Source: Eucalyptus grandis
Taxonomy: Eukaryota > Streptophyta > Magnoliopsida > Myrtales > Myrtaceae
Length of the DNA: 64,000 nucleotides
NCBI RefSeq assembly: GCF_016545825.1
Contig: NC_052613.1
Span: 38,451,790 to 38,515,789, forward strand
Reading direction: 5' to 3'
The position numbers and the translations under genes were made by a program. Below are positions 49,611-61,800 of this stretch, piece after piece. The notes under the pieces were generated by a model that made no database searches, was not told where the DNA came from, and saw nothing but the letters and a program-made list of their open reading frames with translations. Numbering within the stretch: position 1 is the first letter of the stretch; the number at the start of each line of letters is the position of its first letter.

Positions 49611-52567
49611 TCATGCAGCTCCGAACAAAAATCTCTTAGCCTATCGTGACAATACAGAACAGTTAGCAATTAACCTCCAGACGAAAAAGGATGGTCCTGC
49701 TCAGTCTGTTCACAACGAGATACTGACAAGCAACGGTATAAAACTCTTTTCATCACAGAAATTCGACATGCCCAATCAATAAAGTGAATGTAATCTATGC
49801 TCTTACTTGCTCGAAGGTAAGAAACATAACAGCGTTCCATGATCCCAGACGACCAAAATTTGGGAGGAAACCCTTGTAGAAGGCGAAAAATCCCTGCCAG
49901 TAAACCAGCATGAGTTAGAGAGCTGTCGATGTTGAAGGATCTTCCATAAGATTATAAACTAGGCATAGGTGTAGACAATCGTCTAAGTCAGTTGACTCAA
50001 AGAATAGATGAGAAAAAAGGTGGATAGAGAATCCGTTCACTTTATTCAGGTCCACAATCTACAGAATTGACAGTGCATTGGAACAGGAATGAAAATCTAC
50101 AACATGGCAAGAGCAGAGAGGTAGCATTCGCTTGTTAACGTACGGCATCTTCAGAGTGGTTTAGAGTGTAGTGCAGTCACGACTCACTGGACAATAATTA
50201 AATTTGACGGAAGCTGATGTACCTCATGCCTTAGAGTCTTTATGAAACAATCAAGAGTACTTCTGTATGTCGAATCGCCCATCATTCTCGACTTAACCTG
50301 AAATTGCGCAGCATTACAGCCATGTAATAATGATGTAGTGGTGCTGATAAAGAGTTCCAATCATCACAAATCGATAAAACTAGATTCATGCACAACCCTA
50401 GGAGGAGAACAAAAATCATGTAATGGGATGACAAACATTATGAAGACTTGTTGATTTAATTTTTGCTGATATCACAAGAGATTACCACATCAATAGGAGA
50501 ACCAATGCAGACAGCAAAGAACCCTGCACCTAGACCCGCCAGGAGTTGAGTAAACACATTGTCTATAAACCCTGGAATTTTCAAAATCGTCTGCATAAGT
50601 TCAAAGAAATTAGGACATGATAAATTAGAAGCTGCAAGTAAGACTAGTTTATGGTCATTACAAACCATATAGGACATTATTCAACCCAGCATTACCTCTT
50701 TCACATGATCATAGCTTGCCAGCTCAGCTGCATTTATAATAGCATTCCGTGCAATATTTGGTCCAAGACCTGTCCAAAGAGCCGCCAGTCCTTCCTGAGT
50801 ACAAAATGAGTTTGTTAACAGAAGATACATCTATACAATATCCATTTGGTGTGATTTTAATCTGGAACACATTGCCCTTTCTCAAGAAATAGATACCCTG
50901 AACCCTGAACCCAAAAATACTTGACTCGGGTTTGTCAATGATCGAAGTTTTCTTGGTTGGGTCCTGAAGATTGGATTGATCCACTCATAAATTAACATCC
51001 ATGGGGACATGCCACAGTTTGAATGGGAACTAATTGTTAGCTAACCTGTTTCACAATTGTAAAATAAGCATTCAAAGCTCCAGAATAACGACCTGGCACC
51101 CCAGGTGGCAGTTTCCCTTCAGCCTGAAGTCGAATTTTAACAAGATCCGTAGGATTAGCCACCGCAATTGCTATCGCGCCTGTTTGACAATGTGAAACCA
51201 ATCAGATAAAAAGAAGTAGAGTAACAGGCGTCTACCTTCATCTTACAGAAAGACGGAAACTTAACTTGTGGAGATAGTTTGATTAGCCACGAATTATACT
51301 TACCAGTCAATAATGCAGCAAGTATTTTCTGGAACAAATAAGTGTCTTCAATCAAGTCACTGCCAACTAAAAATGATTTGACCTATTTAACAAAAAACCT
51401 CTGTAATGCCCAGTTTACCCACAGCAATCATCAATTTAGATAGTTGTGAGAACCCATTGGAGACTCACAGGACCATATAATCCAATCCTCAAGCCACCAT
51501 ATATACATTGACGATGTAACCCTGGAATAATGCCATTCCAAAGTGCCGCTAGTCCTTCTTCCCTAGCAATGGTAGCAACAGTACCCAACAAGCCCCTGTA
51601 TTTAGGTAAATGGCCTCCTTCCCCGACCGGTGCTTTCTTCTGAAGCTGTAGCCTGACTTTAGCTGTGTCCATGGGGATGGTGCAGAACTATGCAAAGTAA
51701 TAAAGTACAATTCAGGCCAATCAATTATTCAGAAAATGAAACCGACCAAAAGATGTGCATTTGCATCAGGAAGTAGAATTCATGGGCAGATAAAACTAAG
51801 AACTAGTCACAAAAGTCATGAGCAGAACATCCCTGAGAAAGCCTCCAGAAAAAGGAGGGGAAAATGTGTCCAATAATTTACATCTTATTAGCAGCTGATG
51901 AGAACAGATGTGCACAAGGGAAATCGTGTGGCTCTTACACTTGACCACTTCAGAGCAAGAGATGATAACGCTAATTCCAAACTCTGCGATGAGTTTCGCT
52001 CGCCAATATTTCCTATGACAGCGTGCCCCCAGATTATCTGGTATCCAATCCAACAAGCTAAAAAGCAGGGCCAACTCCAATTTTTCCTTTCAACAGGTCA
52101 TATCGTACAAGAAATTGCCACAACTACCAATTACAACCCACGAGAGATCCGTAGTATACAAGGCAAAGGGTTCATAGAGCTATAGCCTTTTTATTACTTA
52201 TCTTAGCCACCTCTATTCGCGAATGAGGACAGCTGTGAGCCAAACGAAGCGCCATTAAGAGCACGACATAATTCGACCCACCGCGAATCCTCATTCACGA
52301 AAGCAAGATCGGCTCCAACTAAGTTCCGTCTTCAACCCCATCGTTCAACAAGATCCCCACAGCAGCAAAAAGAAAAAAAAAAACAGTACCTAAGCGAAAA
52401 CCGAACAGCGGACACAAATTTGGCAACATTACAGCCGCGAGGCTCGGATTCAAGCAAAACGGAGCGGGCGATGGGCGGATTACCTCGGCGAAGCAAGCGG
52501 CGAGGGCGCTGCAGAAGAAGGTCTCGAGGAACGAAATCTCGGACCTGGGCTGGAGATCCGCCGCCAT
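49611..52567 (-). CDS. UCP2: Mitochondrial uncoupling-type carrier (UCP2/PUMP2)
   Basis: This is an inner-membrane carrier of the SLC25 family. Plant UCP1 and UCP2 are reported to exchange aspartate, glutamate and dicarboxylates as well as to dissipate the proton gradient. Nine coding exons on the minus strand keep phase: 52567-52484, 51687-51469, 51382-51304, 51179-51046, 50794-50696, 50590-50486, 50297-50223, 49893-49807, 49640-49611. They total 912 nt, 303 aa. The three carrier signatures are '[10 protein letters not shown]', '[10 protein letters not shown]' and 'PIDVVKSRMM'. '[18 protein letters not shown]' at the N-terminus and '[13 protein letters not shown]' type sequence fit UCP2 better than UCP1. 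The last exon adds 'AKRFLFGAA'. If the preceding intron were kept, the protein would end at a TAG at 49797-49795, after 'EQVRA'. No catalytic or structural defect is visible. Confidence 0.93.
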
Positions 52568-53349
52568 CGGAGGAGGCCGAGGGCGGGAGCTGCAGAGGCG
52601 CGGGCCGCGCGCGGCGGAGACGGCGGCGGGGGCGGGGCGGCGGGGGCGATTAGGGTTTCGGGATCGGGAGGCGAACTGGGGAAGGTGAGCAGCGGACGGG
52701 AAGGGAGGAACTCGAGATGATATGAAGAAGAAGAAGAAGAAGAAGAAAGAAGAAGCATGTGCTACAGTGCTAGCGCTTGATTCCGTTACTGTCGCCATCA
52801 TTTTTACTTTTTGAATTGGAGTGGTTGATCTGAGGTGGATATTATTATTGTATTATTTGCTCGCATCCCGAGCTCGTATATAGTAATTTTTGGAACCAAA
52901 AAAGAGATATTCAAAAAGTTTGTGTCATATGTGTTGACCCAAAAATTAGTATAGTATTATCACTTTCCTATGATCGTATTTAGAAAATACTTATCAAATA
53001 AAAATGCCAAAGTTCTAATTATTCACGCGATTTAAGTTTGTCTTAGAGTATGTAAGTGCATTCATAGTTGAGCCCGTAATTGCCTACATAAGATCGAAGT
53101 AAAAGACAGTAATCGATTATTCTTTGTCCCGTTACTTTGCACCTTTAGACATTATTTTTTAAAAATAAATAACAAGTGATGGATAGTTTAATACATGTGT
53201 GTTTATCTAACTATTATACAAGATATTTCGTGTCTTTCCACAAGTATCTTCTAGAGGGTACGGGGGAGTATGAACAAAATCGAAGAACCTATCATACACT
53301 TTATCAGTTTTGAAAATGTTTGAACCTAAAATCTACCATATAATTTTTA
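52568..53349. other. Promoter region of UCP2 and intergenic DNA
   Basis: A GAA microsatellite lies at about 52722-52755, in the probable 5' leader of the minus-strand UCP2 gene. Beyond that is AT-rich sequence without a recognisable gene. Confidence 0.45.
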
Positions 53350-54036
53350 GGGCATGTATGGTAACACACATTCTAAATAATTATGATCGAAATAATTATT
53401 TTTGATTTTGTTAACAATTTCTAAGTATTTTAAGCCGTTTGAACTATCCAAAAAAATTTATTCCGTAATAAAATTACGTTGGTATCGTCTTAAAATTTAT
53501 ACTCCAACTCATTTTATTTTAATTTTAAATAATTTCTATAATATTTTTCTTTTTTTTTTTCCTTTATCTCTCATATTCGTCTTCTTCAAGTGGTCACACA
53601 GTGGAGACGAGGGCCGCAACCTTCACTGCAGGCGTCGCCAAGCCTTGGCGAGGCTGGCCCTCGTTAGTCAAGCCTCACTGCGACTAGGCAAGGTTCGCCT
53701 AGCCTTCTGGGGTGGCAGTGCGGGCCTCGCCCGGCCGGGCGAGCCTCCACTAGCTCGGCGGGGACCTGGGCCACAACGGCGGTGGGCGGTGGGTGGCGAT
53801 GATGAAGACGAAGAAGAACAAGAGAAAATATAGGCTTGATTTTAGAGTTATTTTCGGGAATAAGGATCTTTTTTTTTTTTTATTCTTGATTTTGTTTTGA
53901 ATCTACTTTCAGAAAACAAAAAATAGAAATTTATTTCCAGATTTTTTTTTTTACCAAACACGATTCTATTCCAAAACTACTCCCAAGAACAAAATAATAA
54001 AATTTAACACTGTTTGACCGGTTACCAAACAGGCCC
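53350..54036. mobile_element. GC-core MITE family A, copy 6 (best termini)
   Basis: The 687-bp element starts GGGCATGTATGGTAAC and ends GTTACCAAACAGGCCC, so 14 of 16 terminal bases pair as an inverted repeat. TTA flanks it at 53347-53349 and 54037-54039. The core with CTCGCC/GGCGAG motifs spans about 53590-53800. The TTA target and termini suggest PIF/Harbinger-type mobilisation. Confidence 0.8.
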
Positions 54037-54307
54037 TTAATATTCACCATCCGAACTACCTCCCACCCACGACGGTATCATAAGTTTTGCAAATTTCATA
54101 AAATACTCCTGTACATTTCTAATTGGATATTCTGCAATAGATTTAATCCATGGAGTAACAGCACCTACGGAGAAGGCACTGAAAAGCAAAAAGGAAAAAG
54201 AATAACACTACGCTACATGAGCATTTTTGTATGGGCTTTGGCAAAGGTGAAAAATTAATTGTTTGTTTTATCGTTAAAATTTTAAACATTATCCAAGTTT
54301 TTAAGAA

Positions 54308-54809
54308 GGGTTAATACCACAGAAAAACCCCAAACTAGCACACTTGAGAGCAAATTTACCCAAAAACTATTTTTTTGACCGACAAAAACTCCAAACGGTA
54401 TATCTCTGACAAATTTTAAGCTGGTACACTTGTGACAATTTTACCCTATATTAGTTTCGTTAAATTTTATTCTCAAATTATTAAGTTAAATGACACATGA
54501 CGCTTAAGGTATACCGGTTTGAATTTTACGCTCCGTTTGTCACAGTTTACAATTTTTGTAATTTTTTGTGGTATTAATCTAATTTATGGAGGGGTATATT
54601 TTGTCACAAATTTACCGGTTTAGAGTTTTTTGCGGTCGAATAAATTAGTTTGGGGTAAATTTGTCATAAATGTACCGGTTTAGGTTTTTATAGTTAGTCG
54701 AGGTAAATTTGTCACGAGTTTACCGTTTGAGATTTTTCATGGTAAAAAAATAGTTTTAGTAAATTTGTCACAAGTGTTTGAGGTTTGACAGGTTTTCAAT
54801 TATTAACCC
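54308..54809. mobile_element. Mutator-like MITE family B, best copy
   Basis: The 502-bp element starts GGGTTAATA and ends TATTAACCC. It has a perfect 9-bp target duplication TTTTAAGAA at 54299-54307 and 54810-54818. The inner parts repeat 'aaatttgtcacaagtgt' and 'ggtttttggtgg'-like motifs in inverted orientation. It is closely related to the copy at 25054-25562. Confidence 0.85.
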
Positions 54810-54949
54810 TTTTAAGAAATATGAAGTATATATATAACATTCATATGTTACGATTCGGATGTTTCGAATTAATCAAAAAGTAAAAATGCACAAGTTGCAT
54901 TTTTTTTCATTCATGCCCATATTTCAATTATGATGTATTTGTAATCATT

Positions 54950-55049
54950 NNNNNNNNNNNNNNNNNNNNNNNNNNNNNNNNNNNNNNNNNNNNNNNNNNN
55001 NNNNNNNNNNNNNNNNNNNNNNNNNNNNNNNNNNNNNNNNNNNNNNNNN
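54950..55049. other. Assembly gap (100 N)
   Basis: Exactly 100 N, a conventional filler for a gap of unknown size. Sequences on either side should not be assumed to be adjacent in the genome. Confidence 0.99.
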
Positions 55050-55186
55050 ATCAAGTGAATTAATGCATCTGCCATCTTCACAGCAACTCTCAATCGACAG
55101 TGTTAGAATGTTAAGAATTGCCGATAGATTTTTCATGTGTTGAGCGAGGTACGTTCATCGAAGTGATTATATTGCTGAGCGCCAAC

Positions 55187-55635
55187 CTTGTATTGGGCAG
55201 CCAGGCGAGCCAACTCCTGCGCAGCGCCAAGCTCCGGCACACCTGCCCTCACGCTGAAACCTCCCCTCAGCAGCTGCTGCTGTGCGGACGCCAGCTTGGC
55301 CCGTCGCCCCGGCAACAAACACCGTCCCCGGGTCCTTCATCCTAGTGTTCCCAAACGACAATCCGGTAGACCTGTCGCTCGCGACAGGGACCAGCGACTT
55401 CATCCGGGATCTTCCCAAAGTTGAACCGGAACGGATTGAAATTGGCGGGACCATCGTCCCCATTCTCCCCGGACGTCGGTTCTTCCGCCGCCGAGGCATT
55501 GCCGAGCGAAACGGAGGGAACGGACCGGGACCGGACTTCTTGGCGAACACGGTGAACTTGGAATTCTTGAAGGATGAGCTTAGAGCGCGGCGAGGCTGTG
55601 AGGACGAACGAGTTGGAGGTGAGAGTGGGAGCCAT
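55187..55635 (-). pseudogene. PTAC16: pTAC16-like first exon, frameshifted and cut by the gap
   Basis: pTAC16 is an NAD(P)-binding-fold protein of the plastid transcriptionally active chromosome. The minus strand begins 'MAPTLTSNSFVLTASPRSKL', a likely plastid targeting peptide. The pieces 'FAKKSGPGPFPPFR', 'NPFRFNFGKIPDE', 'DPGTVFVAGATGQAGVR' (the GxxGxxG dinucleotide-binding loop) and 'GFSVRAGVPELGAAQELARL' follow in order but in different frames, needing about four one-base shifts. After 'AAQYK' comes a splice donor (GTTGGC), so this is genomic DNA and not a processed copy. The later exons would lie left, where the gap begins 137 bases on. It may be a real gene in poor sequence or a pseudogene. 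Confidence 0.75.
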
Positions 55636-58600
55636 GGGGAGACCGACCCTCCTCTCTTTCCTTTTTTTCCTCCGGTGAATCAAGAAAAGGCTTATCAATG
55701 TCCATGGCTTCGTTGAGTGGACGCATTGAGATATCGTTCAGTATGGCCGATGGATGTGATCGGTCGAAATGACACCAATGTTTCTTGATTTTGAGGATTA
55801 TCTAGATCGATTGGTGTGGCATATGAGCAAATGGCTTAGCCCGTGGAACACATATTATCTGCTTAGCCAGTGCTGGACACTGGGCGTTTTTGGGTGGGCA
55901 GACAGAAAAAGTAAGTCGATGAAAAGCCCGTCGAGTCAAGCCACCATCAAAAGCAATAGAAGGCACCTATCCCCAATTGCCGTTCAGAACCCGATTCAAC
56001 TTTGGCAAAGCAGCCGCGACTCCAGTCAAGAAGCACCACCTACGATGTTTGATTCACTTTAATATGCCCATGGCTTTGCTGGCCTAGAAGAGTTCATTAT
56101 AAAACCTAACTTGAATACGAGGAATTGAATAGTCAATCTTCACTAGATTAATTTTCCTGCAGTATCTTATGCGTAAACGGTCCGTTCTTAATGGAAAAAA
56201 TTACTAAAATTATTGAAATGACCTACAGCGATGCAAGGCGTGGGATTTCTACTACCAAATACCAAACCGACCAAACAATATCAAGTCAATCGCTGGCTCA
56301 ATTTTAGAGCTGCAGCAAATTTAGTTTGTGTTTAGGGAGCCCATCATGTTAATTGACTCAGAAATCTCACGATGAAGAGGTCAAACTACTCTGAATATTA
56401 CTAATTGTTGAAGGCCATCACTGTGAAAGTCAAGTAGCAGCTACTTCTCAGGCGTATTTCCAGAGTCTCTCAGACTTTCAAAAGTTCAACAACGACAGTA
56501 ACACCAATCGTGTCGGTACAAGCAGTTAACTCCCCAAGGTTAGCCAGTGCGTACCCCAGCTTTCTGTTGAACCCACAAACATTTTTTGCAGCCATTTGAC
56601 CGCCGCAATAGATTAAGGTCTATGAATACAATATAAGTACCGTCAGGGACACCTCACACAAGCCACCTCAAGTGCACATTGGAAAGGAGTTCATCTACCA
56701 ATTTGTTGCTGGGGCGACATTTGGACGCGAGACATCAATGGCCTCCAGCAGATCAGTTCAATTAAGTTGTCCTATTATCCGTCCGAGGCTAATGTCCCAG
56801 CCAGTACGAAGTCAAACTGACCCTTAAATATTTCTAAGAATCAATGCCTTGGTAAGCTAATGAAGATGCGAGTAAACCAAATAGAAACGAAATATGAGTG
56901 TACAACGATGGTAACCATCCCAAAAGAAAGCATGATAATAGGGGCAGACCTGTAAGGCTCAAAGGATATAATATATAGAAAGTATGGTTGCTGGGCGAAA
57001 ACTCTTTTGGCCTTTTTTCCGAAGAGCACTGCCATAAGAACAGCTGGCAAATACAAAACTTATGGCCACGTAATGCCTTTAGGCAATTTTAGCAGTATAT
57101 GTGGGAAGAAACGGAACGAGAACCACAATCCGACTCATAATAGCACCTCGACTGCACCAATACCATTTGAGCAAAAGGCCAGGTGCAATTACGTTCGAGA
57201 CCAAATAGCAATTCGCATCCGTGTTGGGGCTCAAAGCATTATGATAGTCATGAGTTTGCCATCTAAGGTGATATATGCAGAAAGCTCAAGCTAAGTTTAA
57301 AAAATAAAAATAAAAAAGGCGGAAAAAACCAAAAACCCCTTTTCTATAAGAAATCGCCAGTACTACAGTAACGCAAAAGATAAAACTGGATTTGTGAACG
57401 TCCCATCGTCAAAGATAAAACCTGAAGCAAAACTCCACGAAAAAAAGTGCTACACTTATTGCATTGATAATAATTCAGAAGGAAATGATAGAACACTAAA
57501 AGCAGCAAAAAATAGAATGCTCATCATAGCTGCAAAAGGCCACTCATCCATTGTTTACTGAACTCTGTTCTCAATCTACTAAATATCAGCCCAGAAGGAT
57601 ATGATAGAACCCACATTACACATCATTACCTCCATTTACAAACAGCTAATGGAAGCAAGGTAGTAAGGCATACCAACATTGTTGCACTAGATTAGGTAAG
57701 CTGCTTCTACGAACTTTAAAACGAAATGCTTCAGAGTCGCCATGGAATGGATTCCCACATCCAAAGCTCATGAAGAAACGAAATAAAAGACCAAGTGGTT
57801 AATAGTTGATATGGAATTGTTGCAACACTAATTGCACTACTAACACAATTTCCTTTATACACCTCCAAGGACAATATACTTAGCAAGAGCATAGTTTGAC
57901 ACTTAGGGACTCTAACTAACTAATGAGAATAGTAAAAGTTTTTGTATCGGTCAAAAACTGCTTGAAATATGTCAGGTTTTAAGAACTTAGCATTTCCTCA
58001 GTTAAGTATCTCCAGAATTAACACCAAATTTCCATAGCAGTCCCACGACAAAAGAAAAAAAACAGAGTTCTCAGGTATCTAGACATCCTAGATGGCATGA
58101 TGTGGATGCTATCATCCGATATCCACCTCAAAACAGGCAGGTAGGTAAAACATAATCTACAAAAAACTTTCCACCACCCAGAAGAGAAGTGGGCATCTAA
58201 ATACATAAACTTCTCAGTGTTGAAAACACCATCTAAATGAACCCAGAGAAAAGATGTAAATACATCACCTGAGTTGATGTTCAGAATGATGATCTGCGGA
58301 ATGTTCTGCTCAACCAAGTCATCAAAGTTGAATTTTTTTTCATCTAACAATCGATGAGAAATCCAATTTAGTACCAACCTCAAGTTAGCTGAACCGACAA
58401 AAAACTTTTACTTGATTTAGTCTCAAAACACATTAAACAGCCATCACTAGAAGCTATATGCATCATTATTCGAATTTTCAAACCATATTTCATTAGGAAT
58501 AGAATAAGAAGACTAGCTAATCCTGGCAATTACAATGGAATCGCAATCACATGAAAAAGCACGCATTAAGGCAAGGAGTTGTCCTCTCCTATCCACAATA

Positions 58601-58886
58601 ACCTGTAAAAAGCGTAAATTTAACCTTCCCTACAAGGGGAAAACAATGATTACCAGAAAATCTAGCGGCAATGCCTGCTTAAAAAAATCGCATCAACAGA
58701 ATAGCTGAGGAACCTCATTTATCGATTAACTGCCAGCAATAAAGACAGACTAATTAAATATTTATCAACATATCAAAATCTTTGAATCACAACACAAAAT
58801 TCAAAGCAATTTCCAACGAAAAGAGATGCTGATCAATATGATAAAACAAACCAAAAGCGTTCATAATTCCAACACTAGAAGCAAAT
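55636..58886. other. 3.2-kb stretch without a recognised gene
   Basis: Only short frames are present and none has a recognisable domain. The right part (roughly 58000-58886) is likely the 3' UTR and downstream region of the minus-strand splicing-factor gene. The left part may be promoter of the pTAC16-like gene. I see no transposon termini. Confidence 0.4.
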
Positions 58887-61800
58887 TCAGTGACCTATGC
58901 CCTTCTTTGCCTTAAATGACTCAAGAGCCTTCATTCGTAGCTCAATCTCAAGTTTCTTTTGCTTGGTTTCTGCCTCTTCATCATACGAATGATCCTCCTT
59001 TCTGTCAACATCTTCATCATCTGAGGAGGATGCATCTCTGGAGATACTTTCAAAGGTCAGATGAGACAATATCCTCTTTCTTTGCTCTCATCTTTTCTGC
59101 ACGACGTTCTTCCCGTCTCGACGTCTCTCCTCTCGGCGTCGACGTCTCTCCTCCTTCTTCATTTTCTTCTCTTCTTTCCTCCTCCTTTTAGTCTCCTTCG
59201 ATCCTCTATCTCAGAATCATAGCTATTATCATCTGAATCTTTTCGCTTATCTAATCTTTTGCGCCTTTTCTTCTCCTTTTGCGATCATTAATGTGCTTAT
59301 CACTTTCCTCAGAACCTGTTTCAGACAAGCTGCTGTGTTTACTATGATCAACCTTCTCCACAGATCTTTGTGTGACTTCAGATCTGTGCCGTCGGAACTA
59401 CTATCTCGAGAATGATCCTTATCACCAGATTTTCTACCTTCAACGGAGTGAGATGTCTGTAACTTCTCACCAGATTCTTTGTTCAGTGAAGGTGACAACA
59501 ATCCCTTTCAGAGGGCTTTTCCCTGACAACGATAACATTACACTATTAGACAGCATGCAGCACAAAATAGTAGCTGGAGAAATTCACGGGAGAGCCCACA
59601 CCTCATTCTCTCTTGGTCTTTGTTTCGAATATCCAAGCCATCAGAACGGCTCTTAGAGCCATTAGAACGATCTCCAGCAGCTTTTTCAGGAGGAGAATTA
59701 TCCTTATCACGCAGCTTCATGGGCGAGTCTCCTGTTTACTGAAAGAGGATGAATTTATAGATCTTTTATCTCTAGGCTTGAGAGCACGTCCTACTTTCCC
59801 TATAAACAATAAGAATAACAGAAATTAAAACCATTTAGAGGATTTGCTGCATACAAACAACCCAACAAATAGAATCAAAACTCTTATGACAATTCATTTT
59901 TACATTACTAGCAAATGATATGGAGAGAGAGAGAACCAATTATCTAGAGATTTGGAATCTAACCGAATGTTAGTAATTCCCCTCTCATCACTTTTATCTG
60001 GGCTTCCTTGATGCGACCTACGTTCTCTCAATCGCAGTGAATTAGAACGGTCGTCATTATTCACCAGATTCTTTAATGGACTCCTGTATGGGCTAGATGA
60101 CCTTTTAGCAGCAAAACAGACAATCAAGAGGATAAACAAAATGACAATAAAAGAATACTAGAAATGTTTTCAGCTTAATGAGGATATGGATCTCAGGGGT
60201 ATACCTGCTTCGTCTCCCGGACATTCCTAGCTTGCTTTACAGGACTCTCATATGGGCTCCGTGACCTTGTATCAGAAGAGCATGCATAAGTATCTATGAA
60301 TTTCACGTAGTTTGAGGTAAAGTGAGTATGAACTCTATCTGCAAATCCTACTTTCAATACTATTCATCTCTTCAAACTTGAGAGAAGCGAGAGGATAGTT
60401 TGCCAATGTGATCAATAATTCTAAGCAACTCCCTAGAGTCAGACTGATATGTTGTATTTTGTATGTGTAAATGTGCCCCAGTTAACAATTTCCGTAAGCT
60501 TACAAATAAAATTATGCATAGGAAACAACCGTTGTGGCAAATATATCATTTTGAAAAGGAAAGAAGAAGCCGATGAATTGACAAACAAAATCCATTCCTC
60601 CTCACTAGAAGATAGACCAAACATACGACCAGCATCCTCAGCAAACAAAAAAAGAAAACACTAATACTCAATGAACCTAGAAGCTGTAAACAAGTCATCT
60701 ATGAAGGATATACCTCATTCTTTCCCTGGTAGATCCAGCAGGCGATCTTCAAATGGAGAAGATCTCTTCCGCAAGGGTGGAGATCTATGACCAATCGGAG
60801 ATGCAGAGTCTGACTCATGAGATGTCCTCCGGGGTGGAGGGGTCATTGATTTCCTGCGTGCAGATAAGGGCGATCTTCGCCGCCCTGGGGATGAAGATCT
60901 TTGCCCAGGAATTGATTGAGATCTCCGTAGCCGCTCTGGTACAGGGGATGGGGTCCCATGGTGTACAGGAGATGATGATCTGGGCTGCATAGGTGAAGTT
61001 GATAAATGACGGACAGGAGATGATAACCCGCGAGACACAGGTGAAGGTGATATATGACGCCTGGGAGATGGTGATCTGTGTCTTGGAAAGGCGACCTCCT
61101 TCGAACAGGAGAGGGCGACCTCCTCCGTACAGGAGAGGGCGACCTCCTCCGTAATGGAGAGGGTGATCGACGTCGGACAAGGGAAGATCTATGTCGCACC
61201 GGAGGCGGTGATCTTCGTCTATCAAAGAAAGGTGACCCACGCCGGACAGGAGATGGAGATCTACGGCGCCGGACAGGAGATGGAGATCTTCGACGCCGGA
61301 CAGGAGGCGGAGATCTCACGCTTCATTGGAGAACGTGACCTATGTCGAGGAGGTGAACGCAACCTACGCCTTACAGGAGATGGTGACCTGCGATGCGGAG
61401 GAGATATCGATCTCCGCCTATAAAAAGACGCTCCTCGTCTCGGAGATCGGGATCTCCGAGGAGAATACCTCCGACGAGGTGTCATAGACCTTCTTCGAGG
61501 AGAACGATACACCTTACTAGAAGAAATTGAACGGCTACGTCTCTGTCGTGATGCAGAGATACTCCTTGACCTGCGTCTTTCACTAAAGGACATATGTCAA
61601 CAATACAAGTAATCTTAGAACTATTAAGATACAGCCAAAAAATAAAATAAATAAATAACAAGATAACCAACTCTACTGTTTGCCTCAATCCCGAAACCAA
61701 TCAAGAACTGTATTAATGCCAAATAATCTACCCTAGCAGAAGTATGGTTACGTACTCTGAATAGCTCCTGGATTTAGACAATGACTTGCTGATTGACCTA

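Noticed and set aside
55187..55635. Processed (retro) pseudogene of pTAC16
   Set aside because: The first exon is followed by an intact splice donor and intron-like sequence, so it is genomic. The frameshifts may be sequence errors.
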